Below are positions 49,921 through 58,159 of a DNA stretch of 64,000 nucleotides, piece after piece. The notes beneath the pieces are model-generated. The model ran no database searches and had not been told where the DNA came from. It saw nothing but the letters and a program-made list of their open reading frames with translations. The translations under genes were made by a program, and so were the position numbers. Positions within the stretch are counted from its first letter, which is position 1. Each line of letters begins with the position of its first letter. This DNA comes from Ruminococcus sp. (GTDB lineage Bacteria; Bacillota; Clostridia; Oscillospirales; Ruminococcaceae), in assembly GCA_020860605.1 (NCBI GenBank), contig JAJBTZ010000044.1, positions 1 to 64,000 of the forward strand, given 5' to 3'.

Positions 49921-50346
49921 TTATTCCTCTGCTTCCTTGTCTTCATCGTCCTCGTAGACGACTTCCGTCTTCTTGCCCTTGTCTAAGAAGCTGACGACCT
50001 TGTCGATGACATCCGGGATTGTGGCGAGTGCTGCGTTCTCCTTCGGAGCATTGACTGTGAGCTGCAGGAGCTTTGTTGAGCCGTCTGGAGAGATAGTGAT
50101 GAATGCGAGAGGCGTTACAGTAACCCCACCGCCCATTCCACCGCCGAAGAGGTCCTTTTCGTTCTGGACAGGGAGGTCGGAACCGCCTGAACCGAAGCCA
50201 ACAGAGACCTTTGAAACAGGGATAATAGTGGTGCCGTTCGGAACGGTGATAGGGCTGCCGACGACGGTGTCGACGTCGACGACTTCCTTGATCTTCTCGA
50301 TTGCGGTCTGGACAAGACCTTCTAAGTTACTTTTCTTTTCGCTCAT
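49921..50346 (-). CDS. ytfJ: GerW/YtfJ-family sporulation protein
   Basis: 141 residues. The family core is VVGSPITVPNGTTIIPVSKVSVGFGSGGSD with a glycine-rich loop GGGMGGG and VTPLAFITI. YtfJ/GerW is needed for spore germination responses to L-alanine in Bacillus. An acidic tail follows. It overlaps the DUF2953 gene by 20 nt, the standard order in Clostridia, and supports a sporulating or formerly sporulating lineage. Confidence 0.93.
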   Translation of the reverse strand: MSEKKSNLEGLVQTAIEKIKEVVDVDTVVGSPITVPNGTTIIPVSKVSVGFGSGGSDLPVQNEKDLFGGGMGGGVTVTPLAFITISPDGSTKLLQLTVNAPKENAALATIPDVIDKVVSFLDKGKKTEVVYEDDEDKEAEE

Positions 50347-51166
50347 TATGATCCTTCTTTCTTGAATTACTCTCGGACTCGGGCTTATCGAGGTTATCGA
50401 GAGCTGATTTTGCTTTGATATAAATTGTAAGTATATACACGGCTAATGCCAATATAGACAGGACTTTCGCCTTTACATGAAGGCTGCCTTCGGCTTCAAA
50501 GGCTTTATGCTCATAGTCGCACTTGATCTCGGTTTTCTTGATTGTGACTGAGAAGAGACAGCAGATGAGCGCCAACGCATTATAGAAAACGGCGTTTATC
50601 TTGCCGAAATTCTGTCCGGCAGTGGCAGCATCGTCGCTGCCGACGGTGAGGTGGAGATCGAGGTCTCTGATTTTTATGAGCTTCAGAAGCTTTTTCAGGG
50701 CTGTTTTGACCTTTGGGAGATACTGTTTCAGGACGTTCCACTTGTCCATAAGGGAACTACCCTTTTGCTCTTTCTCGAGCTCCTCCTGAACGGATTCTTC
50801 GGGCTTGGGGGACTCTTGAGGCTCTGGATTTGGTTCTGCTTCTGGCTCTTTGGAAACTTCGGGAATTTCAGTGATTTCGGTGATTTCGAATTCGGGCTCG
50901 GGCTTTTTAGACTCAGGCTCAGGCTCTGGCTTGGGCTCTTCGGGAGGTTTTAGCTCCTCAGATGGCCTGTCCGTTTTCTTTTCAGAAGTGTCAAGGTTGA
51001 ATACCTTTATTCCCAAGTACTTGACCGTGAGCCTGACACCTTTTTTGTCGAAACTCAGGTAGACGTTTATCGAGAAAAGCGTGAGGATGAAAATCAGGAG
51101 GATAAGAGCGAGGAGCACTATACCTATAATTTTCAATATTGTAAGAAATATTACTATTTCGCTCAC
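50327..51166 (-). CDS. DUF2953 membrane protein with Pro/Glu-rich linker
   Basis: 279 residues. A membrane segment near 8-31 and a second at about 235-255 bracket the DUF2953 domain (SINVYLSFDKKGVRLTVKYLGIKVFNL, then LTVGSDDAATAGQNFGKINAVFYN). Between them is a long linker of Glu-Pro repeats (about 70-130). The GTG start at 51166 directly abuts AGGAGG with no spacer, so initiation may use a later codon such as TTG at 51136 or coupling to scpB. Role unknown; usually linked to ytfJ and scpAB. Confidence 0.85.
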   Translation of the reverse strand: MSEIVIFLTILKIIGIVLLALILLIFILTLFSINVYLSFDKKGVRLTVKYLGIKVFNLDTSEKKTDRPSEELKPPEEPKPEPEPESKKPEPEFEITEITEIPEVSKEPEAEPNPEPQESPKPEESVQEELEKEQKGSSLMDKWNVLKQYLPKVKTALKKLLKLIKIRDLDLHLTVGSDDAATAGQNFGKINAVFYNALALICCLFSVTIKKTEIKCDYEHKAFEAEGSLHVKAKVLSILALAVYILTIYIKAKSALDNLDKPESESNSRKKDHNERKEK

Positions 51167-51177
51167 CCTCCTAAAGG

Positions 51178-51735
51178 TTATTCTGATTGTTCGGTTGGGA
51201 TTTCATCGATGCTTATCTGGCCTTCATCGGAAGGAAGTGGCGGAAGCTCGCCTAAATTGGAGATTCCGAAGCAGCGAAGGAAATTTTCTGTCGTTTTGAA
51301 GAGAACCGGCTTTCCTGGAATATCGAGGCGTCCTGCCTCGGTTATCAGCTCTTTCTCAAGAAGATTATTAACAACTCCTGAGCTGTCTACACCTCTGACA
51401 TCGTCGATAAAGCTTCGGGTTACCGGCTGATTATAGGCGATTATCGTCAGGACTTCGAGGGCCGCCTGAGAGAGGGCTGAGCTGCGCTTTGAGCGGACTG
51501 CTGCGGAGATGTAGGGGGCGAACTCCTTCCTCGTCACAAGCTGGTGGGAAGAGGCAAGCTTTATCACCTCGAGAGCCGAGCCGGACTGCTCAAATCTGTC
51601 GTTGAGAAGGCTTATGAAGCTTTCGAGTTCATCGGGCTCGATTCCCGCTGAGGCTGCGAGCTTCTCGTCCTCGACTGGCTCGCCTAAGGCGAAGAGGATC
51701 GCTTCGAGTGCCGAGAGCTTTTCGTTATATTCCAC
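51178..51735 (-). CDS. scpB: Segregation and condensation protein B
   Basis: 185 residues. Winged-helix protein that binds ScpA in the SMC condensin complex, which compacts and segregates the chromosome. The LEAILFALGEPV start, AALEVLTIIAYNQPVTRS and RGVDSSGVVNNLLEKELI blocks are typical. It overlaps scpA by 11 nt. Confidence 0.95.
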   Translation of the reverse strand: MEYNEKLSALEAILFALGEPVEDEKLAASAGIEPDELESFISLLNDRFEQSGSALEVIKLASSHQLVTRKEFAPYISAAVRSKRSSALSQAALEVLTIIAYNQPVTRSFIDDVRGVDSSGVVNNLLEKELITEAGRLDIPGKPVLFKTTENFLRCFGISNLGELPPLPSDEGQISIDEIPTEQSE

Positions 51736-52459
51736 TTTCTTTTTTCCTCCTGTTGAGAGTTATCTCGGTGTTATCGTCGTTTAAACTCACTCTGCCGGAC
51801 TTTGCGAGCTCTAAAACTGCCAGAAACGCTGCAATCTTTTCCGATTTGCCATCGATTCCGTCAAGGAGAACCGAAACCGGGCAGGTTCCTGTCTTATAAA
51901 GTCTTCTTAAAACAGAGACGATGCCGGTTGAGACGGAAACCACTCGGTGGGAGACAAGAGGCTTGAAGACGGAGGCTTCGACTGGCCTTTCCCTCATTTT
52001 CTTGTCGAAGATACCGATGTAGGCGTCTAAAAGCGCCTGAGGGTCGCAGTGACTGACATAGGTTTTCGGGAGCTCTGGGAGCGTTGGCTCGCTCGCGAAG
52101 ACTTTGTCGCCGACATAGAGCGATGAGAGCTTCTCGGCTGCCTGTTTGCAGACGGAATACTGAGTCAGCTTGCCCTCCAACTCCTGCTTGAGCTCGATCG
52201 CTTCCTCATGCTTTGGAAGCAAATAGAGCGTTTTAATCAGGATGAGCCTTGCTGCCATCTCGAGGAAGTCACCGGCATATTCAAAATCGTAGTCTTCGAT
52301 TCCGTCGATATAGTCAAGATACTGGTCTAAGAGCGCCGAAATCTCGATATCGGCGATACTCAGCTTGTGCTTCGAGATTAAGAAGAGAAGAAGATCGAGC
52401 GGTCCCTCGAAGCCTTCGAGTCTATATACAACGTCGCTTTTGGCTGCTACTGTTCCCAT
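51725..52459 (-). CDS. scpA: Segregation and condensation protein A
   Basis: 244 residues. Kleisin of the SMC complex. FEGPLDLLLFLISKHKLSIADIEIS near the N terminus and the AARLILIKTLYLLP block are diagnostic; the C-terminal winged helix binds the SMC head. It lies 3 nt after the M50 peptidase gene and overlaps scpB, the canonical order. Confidence 0.95.
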   Translation of the reverse strand: MGTVAAKSDVVYRLEGFEGPLDLLLFLISKHKLSIADIEISALLDQYLDYIDGIEDYDFEYAGDFLEMAARLILIKTLYLLPKHEEAIELKQELEGKLTQYSVCKQAAEKLSSLYVGDKVFASEPTLPELPKTYVSHCDPQALLDAYIGIFDKKMRERPVEASVFKPLVSHRVVSVSTGIVSVLRRLYKTGTCPVSVLLDGIDGKSEKIAAFLAVLELAKSGRVSLNDDNTEITLNRRKKESGI

Positions 52460-52462
52460 AAG

Positions 52463-53161
52463 TTAAAATATCGCTTTCATAATCAGTTCTACCCAGAAGA
52501 AGAGGTAGTAAAGGCCCCTGTAGAAGATGTTGATAAGCCAGTTCATCGGAGTTGAAAGTATGCCCGTGAAGAGTAAAAGCATGAAGCCGATGTAGATGTA
52601 GCGCTGATATCTTGCGAGCCAGGCATTGACCTTGTAAGGAGCATAGGCGCTCAGGATTCTCGAGCCGTCGAGTGGCGGGATAGGGATCAGATTGAATATC
52701 GCAAGGGAGAGGTTTACCGTCACGAAATAGTAAACTGCGAGGAAAACGTAGTAGAGAACATTATAGGTCGTCTCTGTTATTGCGATGCAGACGGGGATGT
52801 AGTTTATGAGCCTTAAGAAAAACATTCCGATTGCTGCACAGAGAAGGTTTGAAATTGGTCCAGCTGCTGCAGTGATTGCGGTTCCCCTCTTATAATTGCG
52901 GAAGTTTCTTGGATTTACGGGAACGGGCTTTGCCCAGCCGAAGCCGAACAAGAGAAGGAAGATGGCGCCGAAGATGTCAAGGTGAGCTATAGGGTTCAGA
53001 GTCATTCTGCCGTTCATATAGGCGGTTTCGTCGCCCATCTTGTGGGCAGCATAGGCATGGGCATATTCGTGGATGGGAAGGACTGTGAATATGATAAGCA
53101 GTCTGATGCAAACCAGTATCAGAAGCTGCTGGGGATCATTAAGGTAAGAAAATAGGGACAT
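52463..53161 (-). CDS. Site-2 protease-family (M50) membrane peptidase
   Basis: 232 residues with six hydrophobic segments. Zinc motif HEYAH at 31-35, and the second ligand region NLIPIPPLDGSRIL. Such small M50 proteins cleave within membranes, often as regulated signalling proteases; the substrate is not known. It opens the long run scpA, scpB, DUF2953, ytfJ and so on, as in other Clostridia. A promoter lies about 75 nt upstream. Confidence 0.93.
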   Translation of the reverse strand: MSLFSYLNDPQQLLILVCIRLLIIFTVLPIHEYAHAYAAHKMGDETAYMNGRMTLNPIAHLDIFGAIFLLLFGFGWAKPVPVNPRNFRNYKRGTAITAAAGPISNLLCAAIGMFFLRLINYIPVCIAITETTYNVLYYVFLAVYYFVTVNLSLAIFNLIPIPPLDGSRILSAYAPYKVNAWLARYQRYIYIGFMLLLFTGILSTPMNWLINIFYRGLYYLFFWVELIMKAIF

Positions 53162-53235
53162 TCGGATGCTCGCTTTCGTTATATTTTGGAGCCTGCTAAG
53201 GGCTTTGAGGACTTGGTTCGAATATATGCAGTCTA

Positions 53236-53264
53236 ATCATACACCATTTATGTGAAAATTTCAA
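53236..53264 (-). promoter_or_regulatory. Promoter of the M50-scpAB run
   Basis: Minus-strand TTGAAA (53264-53259), 17 nt, TATGAT (53241-53236). Confidence 0.65.
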
Positions 53265-53376
53265 GTCATCTTTACCCCAATAAATGCTTTCAGGGTGAAA
53301 TTTTAAAGATTTCGACACAGTTTCTTTATTTTTGGGGCTCTTTTTTCGATTCCTGAAAAAATATTTCAAAAAACAC
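53265..53376. other. Non-coding stretch between divergent promoters
   Basis: Part of the 335-base gap between the M50 and rpmB genes. Outside the two promoters and the rpmB leader I see no further gene, hairpin or repeat. Confidence 0.5.
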
Positions 53377-53405
53377 TTGCATTTATCGCGGAAATTTGGT
53401 ATGAT
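53377..53405 (+). promoter_or_regulatory. rpmB promoter
   Basis: TTGCAT (53377-53382), 17 nt, TATGAT (53400-53405), with a TG extension before the -10. Leader of about 85 nt follows. Confidence 0.7.
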
Positions 53406-53496
53406 AGATGACGTTGAATTATGACTATAACTACGCTGATTGAGTTGGCACGATTATCTGTCTCTCAAGTAAGCTTGAAGAAGGAGGTGCAGCCCA

Positions 53497-53682
53497 ATGG
53501 CAAAGTGTGAAATTTGCGGTAAGGGTGTTACTTTCGGAAATAAGGTATCTCACTCGATGAGAAGCACCAATAGAACCTGGAAGCCGAACATAATGAGAGT
53601 CAAGGCTATCAAGAACGGTACTCCCTGCCATATGTATGTCTGCTCGAGGTGCTTAAGATCCGGAAAAGTAACCAGAGCGTAA
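53497..53682 (+). CDS. rpmB: Ribosomal protein L28
   Basis: 61 residues. MAKCEICGKGVTFGNKVSHS and the RTWKPN block are typical of bacterial L28. It keeps four cysteines, CEIC and CSRC, so it is the zinc-binding (C-plus) form. AAGGAGGTG precedes the ATG at ideal spacing. Transcribed alone from its own promoter to a strong terminator. Confidence 0.96.
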   Translation: MAKCEICGKGVTFGNKVSHSMRSTNRTWKPNIMRVKAIKNGTPCHMYVCSRCLRSGKVTRA

Positions 53683-53708
53683 TACTCGCAAACCGTACAA
53701 AACAAATT

Positions 53709-53739
53709 CAGTCGACCTGTTAAGGTCGGCTGTTTTTTT
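53709..53739 (+). terminator. rpmB terminator
   Basis: CAGTCGACCT (53709-53718) pairs with AGGTCGGCTG (53723-53732), one G-T pair, loop GTTA, then seven T. It touches the rsmA stop. Confidence 0.9.
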
Positions 53740-54592
53740 ATCTGTTCAATGCTTCTGAAAGAGCGATGAGCTCGTCCATCTTGAGCTGCTCAGGTCTTGA
53801 ATTAAGTGCAATCCCCGCTTCGGTCATGGCTTCCGTAACTTTAACCTTGTCCATTCCCAAAGAGCCACAGATGGCGTTAAGAGTGGTTTTACGGCGCTGA
53901 GTGAACATTCCTCTGACCATCTTAAAGAAGAATTCCTCGTTTTTGACGTCTGGCAGGGTTTTTCTCATGTCGAATTTAACAACACAGCTGTCAACGTTGG
54001 GACTCGGCATGAAGCAGCCTCTTGAAACATTGAAGAGGATCTTCCCCTCCGAATAGTAATTCGCAGCGACGGTGACCGCTCCCGACTCACGGGTGCCGAC
54101 AGGAGCACAGAGGCGGACTCCTGCCTCCTTCTGCACTAACGCAGTTATTGATTCGATCGGAAGCCTCGATTCGAAAAGCTTCATGAGTATTGGAGAAGTG
54201 ATGTAGTACGGCAGATTCGAGCAGACTGCCACTTTTAATCCTGCAAACTCCTCTTCTATGAGCTTGTTAAGGTCGAGCTTGAGGACATCGGCCTCGAGCA
54301 CCTTTACATTATGGAAATCGGCTAAGGTTTCATGCAGGACTTCGATGAGGCGATGGTCTACTTCTATTGCGACGACTTTGTCGGCTCGCTTTGCGAGCTC
54401 CACCGTCAGAACCCCCATACCGGCTCCAATTTCGATTATGCCATATCCTTCACGGGCATTCCCTGCCTCGGCAATACGAGGGCAGACGGTCGGATCGATA
54501 AGGAAATTCTGGCCAAGCTTTTTCGAGAATGTGAAGCCATGACGAGAGAGGATTTCTTTGATTACTGATGGGTTTGAAAGGTTAGGGGTCAT
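53738..54592 (-). CDS. rsmA: 16S rRNA dimethyladenosine transferase
   Basis: 284 residues. SAM-dependent enzyme that dimethylates A1518 and A1519. KKLGQNFLID, IEIGAGMGVLT, the N-L-P-Y catalytic motif (SNLPYYITSPI) and FTQRRKTTLNAI are present. Its ATG overlaps the stop of the upstream surface-protein gene by 4 nt (54592-54589), an odd pairing. rnmV, its usual partner, is elsewhere (2.6 kb). Confidence 0.95.
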   Translation of the reverse strand: MTPNLSNPSVIKEILSRHGFTFSKKLGQNFLIDPTVCPRIAEAGNAREGYGIIEIGAGMGVLTVELAKRADKVVAIEVDHRLIEVLHETLADFHNVKVLEADVLKLDLNKLIEEEFAGLKVAVCSNLPYYITSPILMKLFESRLPIESITALVQKEAGVRLCAPVGTRESGAVTVAANYYSEGKILFNVSRGCFMPSPNVDSCVVKFDMRKTLPDVKNEEFFFKMVRGMFTQRRKTTLNAICGSLGMDKVKVTEAMTEAGIALNSRPEQLKMDELIALSEALNR

Positions 54593-55089
54593 GCAGATAC
54601 TTTTCTTTTGGCGAGGCAGGCGACTGCAAGAGCAGCGACAAGTCCTAAGGCTATTAGAAGCTCGTCAGAAGTGGTTGGATTCTCGGAAACTTCAGAACCG
54701 TCGTCTGTAATATCCGACTCACCCGTTTCGATCGGGTCTTCATCTCTTACCTGATTCTCAGAAGAAACCTGAGTGCTCTCTTCGGCGACTTCCTCTTCAA
54801 CAATCTCAGTTGTTCCGTTATAAATATAGCCAGAAAATTCGCCATCGTTAGTGAATATATAGGCGTCGATATCCTCAGTTGTATATCCCTCGTCAGGTTC
54901 ATACAGATAATCGTTCCAGGTGTCGTAAACGAGACCTTCGGTAGTGTAGGTGTATCTGCCAGCATTCGGGCCATCATCAACATACTCTTCTGTTAAAGTA
55001 ATATCTTCATCTTCCTCAGCTGCAAAAACTGCTGGTGCTGAGACGATGACCATTGCAAGGCAGAGAAGAAGGGCTAATAGTTTTTTCAT
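54589..55089 (-). CDS. Cell-wall-anchored surface protein with NPTTSD sorting-like signal
   Basis: 166 residues. A signal peptide (MKKLLALLLCLAMVIVSAPAVFA) leads into an acidic Glu/Asp/Tyr region, then NPTTSD followed by a hydrophobic helix LLIALGLVAALAVACLA and a basic KRK tail, the three parts of a sortase signal. The middle has GRYTYTTEGLVYDTWNDYLYEPDE and similar strands without a known domain. NPTTSD resembles class B sortase motifs and would suit the sortases at 18-20 kb, which is inference. It is coupled to rsmA by an ATGA overlap. Confidence 0.82.
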   Translation of the reverse strand: MKKLLALLLCLAMVIVSAPAVFAAEEDEDITLTEEYVDDGPNAGRYTYTTEGLVYDTWNDYLYEPDEGYTTEDIDAYIFTNDGEFSGYIYNGTTEIVEEEVAEESTQVSSENQVRDEDPIETGESDITDDGSEVSENPTTSDELLIALGLVAALAVACLAKRKVSA

Positions 55090-55110
55090 TTTAAAGAACT
55101 CCTTTTTAGT

Positions 55111-55141
55111 AAGATTGAAGAGCTGTAGCTACTTCAATCTT
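55111..55141 (-). repeat. Leader inverted repeat before the surface protein/rsmA operon
   Basis: AAGATTGAAG and CTTCAATCTT are perfect 10-bp arms around 11 nt that also contain AGCT-GT-AGCT. It lies between promoter and ribosome binding site. Either an operator or a 5' hairpin that protects the mRNA. Confidence 0.65.
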
Positions 55142-55142
55142 C

Positions 55143-55171
55143 ATAGTAGCACATAACTGCGTGCTTGTCAA
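55143..55171 (-). promoter_or_regulatory. Promoter of the surface protein/rsmA operon
   Basis: Minus-strand TTGACA (55171-55166), 17 nt, TACTAT (55148-55143), right behind the trkH stop. Confidence 0.7.
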
Positions 55172-55181
55172 TCTCAATATA

Positions 55182-56633
55182 TTATGCGTTGCTCTTCCTC
55201 TTCCAGAGCGAAGGCATCAGGATGAAGAGGAGAGGATAGATTTCAAGACGGCCGAGTAACATGGTTATCGAAAGAATTATCTTCGAGAACGGAGAATAGC
55301 TCGCATAGCTGCCCATTGGGCCTACTTCGGCGAAGCCAGGGCCGATATTATTGAAGCAGGCTACGACTGAAGAGAACTTCGCTTCGAAGCTCAGTGGCTC
55401 GAAGGAGATCGCCAGGAAGGCTGCTACCATGATGAAGATATAGAGCGAGAAATAGGTGCCAATGCCCTTGATGGTGCTGTCATCGACGGTTTTGCCATCT
55501 AACTTCACGGCTCCGACTGAATGCGGGTGAATCATCCTGTAGAGTTCACGCTTTATGGACTTGAAGAGAACTACAACTCTTGAAATCTTGAGTCCACCAG
55601 CGGTGGAGCCGGCACAGCCTCCTATGAACATGAGAGTCAGCAGAATTGCCTTCGAGACGTCTGGCCAGAGGTTGAAGTCAGCCGTCGCGAAGCCGGTTGT
55701 CGAGAGGATCGACATGACCTGGAAGGCTGCCATCCGAAGGCTCTCCCAGAAGCCGTCATAAAGGGACGATATATTGATAGCGATGACGGTGATTGAGACT
55801 ACGATTATTCCTAAATATGTCCAGAGCTCTTCAGATTTGAAGGCTGCCTTGAACTTTCTCATCAGCAGGAGGAAGTAGATATTGAAGTTCGCTGCGAATA
55901 GTACCAAGAATATTGTTATTACCCACTGGACATAGGGGCTGTAGCTTGCAAGGCTGTCGGACATTATGCCGAAACCGCCGGTACCGGCGCTGCCGAAGGC
56001 ATAGATGCAGCTCTCATAGAGACTGAGACCGCCAAGACTCAGAAGACCGATTTCAAGGACTGTGAGTCCGACATAAATAAGATAGAGAATCTTCGCAGTC
56101 TGGCGTACCCTGGGGACGAGCTTTCCGACTATTGGTCCGGGCATTTCGGCTTTGAGAATATGCATCGAGTGGTCTGTCGATGTCGGAGAGACCGCCATTA
56201 CGAGGACCAATACTCCCATGCCTCCGACCCAATGGGTGAAGCTTCGCCAGAACATGATGCCGTGGCTGAGGCCGTCATAGCTCGTTAAGATTGAGGCTCC
56301 CGTTGTCGTGAAGCCACTTACAGTTTCAAAGAATGCATCGACAAAATTCGGGATTTCCTGGCTGATAACGAACGGAAGGCAGCCGACGAGGGAAAGCATT
56401 ACCCACGAAAGGGCTGTTATTATGAAGCCTTCCTTTGAGTAGATGACCTTGTTAGATGGCCTGAAGATTAAAATCATCGCTCCACCTAAGACGAGGGCGA
56501 TGAGGATTGATGCTAAAAATGCATAGGCACACTTTTCCATATAGATTACTGAAACAATAAGAGGCAGAAGCATTAAAATTGCTTCCACCAGAACCATCTG
56601 TCCAGCTACATAGAAAACCATTTTGCGATTCAT
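55182..56633 (-). CDS. trkH: Trk potassium uptake transporter, membrane subunit
   Basis: 483 residues with about ten hydrophobic segments. The four pore loops are visible as SGFTTTGAS, AFGSAGTGGFG, LSTTGFATAD and NNIGPGFAEVG. It imports potassium with the NAD-binding TrkA protein. The start is 18 nt after trkA. No terminator is seen behind it, so it may read into the next promoter. Confidence 0.95.
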   Translation of the reverse strand: MNRKMVFYVAGQMVLVEAILMLLPLIVSVIYMEKCAYAFLASILIALVLGGAMILIFRPSNKVIYSKEGFIITALSWVMLSLVGCLPFVISQEIPNFVDAFFETVSGFTTTGASILTSYDGLSHGIMFWRSFTHWVGGMGVLVLVMAVSPTSTDHSMHILKAEMPGPIVGKLVPRVRQTAKILYLIYVGLTVLEIGLLSLGGLSLYESCIYAFGSAGTGGFGIMSDSLASYSPYVQWVITIFLVLFAANFNIYFLLLMRKFKAAFKSEELWTYLGIIVVSITVIAINISSLYDGFWESLRMAAFQVMSILSTTGFATADFNLWPDVSKAILLTLMFIGGCAGSTAGGLKISRVVVLFKSIKRELYRMIHPHSVGAVKLDGKTVDDSTIKGIGTYFSLYIFIMVAAFLAISFEPLSFEAKFSSVVACFNNIGPGFAEVGPMGSYASYSPFSKIILSITMLLGRLEIYPLLFILMPSLWKRKSNA

Positions 56634-56651
56634 ATTATTTCCTTCCAGTGA

Positions 56652-58010
56652 TTACGCTAAGATATCTGCCAAATCAGTGAGGCCCAAGTTGCCTGAGATG
56701 ACTACTACTCGGTCGCCTACCGATATCATGTCGTTACCTGACGGGATGATGGTCTTTCGGCCACGCATTATACCGGCAAGGAGGATTCCCTTCTTCAGGC
56801 TGAGGCTCTTTAAGGGGATTCCTGTGAGCTTGGACTCGGAGTTGACTAAGAATTCAAGGGCTTCTACCCTGCCGTCCATCAGCTTGTAGAGTGTCTCAAC
56901 CGACGAGCCTACGCTGTTTTCAAGCGCTCGGGCATATTTTACGACAACTGAGGAAGTGATATCCTTCGGAGATACAACACATTCAACGCCGATCTTCGTG
57001 GCCATCTCGACCAGCTCATCTCTATTGACCTTTGCAATGACCTTCGGGACGTTTTGCATCGAAGCGAAGATTGCTGTTAAGATATTCTCTTCATCGAAGC
57101 CTGTCAGGGAGACGAAGGCATCGGAGCTCTCGATTCCTTCCTCCAAAAGAAGTTCCTGCTGCATACCGTCGCCATAGATGATCGAGGTGCCTGGAAGGAG
57201 GCCTGCAAGCTCTTCGCAACGGGCTTTGTTCTTATCTATAATCTTGGCGTAACCGCCACTGCGGTTTATCAGCGCTGCTAAATAGAAGGCGATCTTGCTT
57301 CCGCCGAGAATCATCGTGTGCTTGGCCTTTTTCTTAAGGACGCCGACCATCTTCATAAGCTTCGACATTTCGGTGAGGGAGGCTGTTATGCCAATCTTGT
57401 CGCCGATTTTAAGCTCGAAGGAACCATCAGGGATGAAGACCTGATTTCCTCTCTGGACACAGCAAACAAGGAAGTTAGCGTTGAACTTTTCACGCATCTT
57501 TATAAGGTTCATGCCGTCGAGCTCGCTCCCCTGAGGGATGATTATTTCTATCATTTCGAGATTTCTCCTCGAGAAGCTCTCAATTCTGACGGCTGAAGGG
57601 AACTTTAAGATATTATACATTTCCTGAGCTGTCAGGAGCTCAGGGTTTAACGCCAGCGAGAGCTCAAGATGCTTTCTTAGGAAGCCGAGGCTGTTGTCGT
57701 TATATTCAGGGTTACGGATACGGGCTATGGTGTTTTCGGCACCCATCTTTTTTGCCAGGAAGCAGGCGAGCATGTTCTGCTCGTCGGAGTCCATGCAGGC
57801 GACGAAAATATCGGCTTTCTCGACGTTGGCTTCGACCAAAGTCTCATAATCAGAGGCATTGCCGATAACGCCCATGACGTCATAGACGTTGGTTATCAGG
57901 TTTATCACATCGGCATCGATGTCAACTGCAACGACATCATGGCCTTCGGCTGAAAGTGCCTTGACAATCTCCATTCCAATTTTTCCGCATCCTGCAACAG
58001 TGATTTTCAT
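56652..58010 (-). CDS. trkA: Trk potassium uptake protein, regulatory subunit
   Basis: 452 residues: two RCK/TrkA halves, each with an N-terminal Rossmann fold (MKITVAGCGKIGMEIVKAL; later TMILGGSKIAFYLAAL) and a C-terminal TrkA-C domain. It binds NAD(H) or ATP and gates TrkH. The start at 58010 gives the normal length; the longer reading from TTG 58055 adds 15 residues outside the fold. AAGGGA lies 12 nt upstream, and the promoter at 58085-58057 fits. Confidence 0.94.
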   Translation of the reverse strand: MKITVAGCGKIGMEIVKALSAEGHDVVAVDIDADVINLITNVYDVMGVIGNASDYETLVEANVEKADIFVACMDSDEQNMLACFLAKKMGAENTIARIRNPEYNDNSLGFLRKHLELSLALNPELLTAQEMYNILKFPSAVRIESFSRRNLEMIEIIIPQGSELDGMNLIKMREKFNANFLVCCVQRGNQVFIPDGSFELKIGDKIGITASLTEMSKLMKMVGVLKKKAKHTMILGGSKIAFYLAALINRSGGYAKIIDKNKARCEELAGLLPGTSIIYGDGMQQELLLEEGIESSDAFVSLTGFDEENILTAIFASMQNVPKVIAKVNRDELVEMATKIGVECVVSPKDITSSVVVKYARALENSVGSSVETLYKLMDGRVEALEFLVNSESKLTGIPLKSLSLKKGILLAGIMRGRKTIIPSGNDMISVGDRVVVISGNLGLTDLADILA

Positions 58011-58056
58011 TGATTCGATATTCCCTTCCCCGCCGAGCACGGCGGATTTCAACACT

Positions 58057-58085
58057 ATTTTAGCACCTTTTCACACAGTTTGCAA
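58057..58085 (-). promoter_or_regulatory. trkA-trkH promoter
   Basis: Minus-strand TTGCAA (58085-58080), 17 nt, TAAAAT (58062-58057). Confidence 0.65.
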
Positions 58086-58114
58086 CTACTATTTCGAATA
58101 TGTTCTAATATGCA

Positions 58115-58146
58115 ACAAAATCCCCACCAATTGGTGAGGATTTTAT
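58115..58146. terminator. Terminator of the glycogen operon
   Basis: AAAATCC and CACC (58117-58128) pair with GGTG and GGATTTT (58133-58144), one mismatch, loop AATT, A/T arms on both sides. It lies behind glgA. Confidence 0.8.
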
Positions 58147-58159
58147 TAATACTTTCGAC

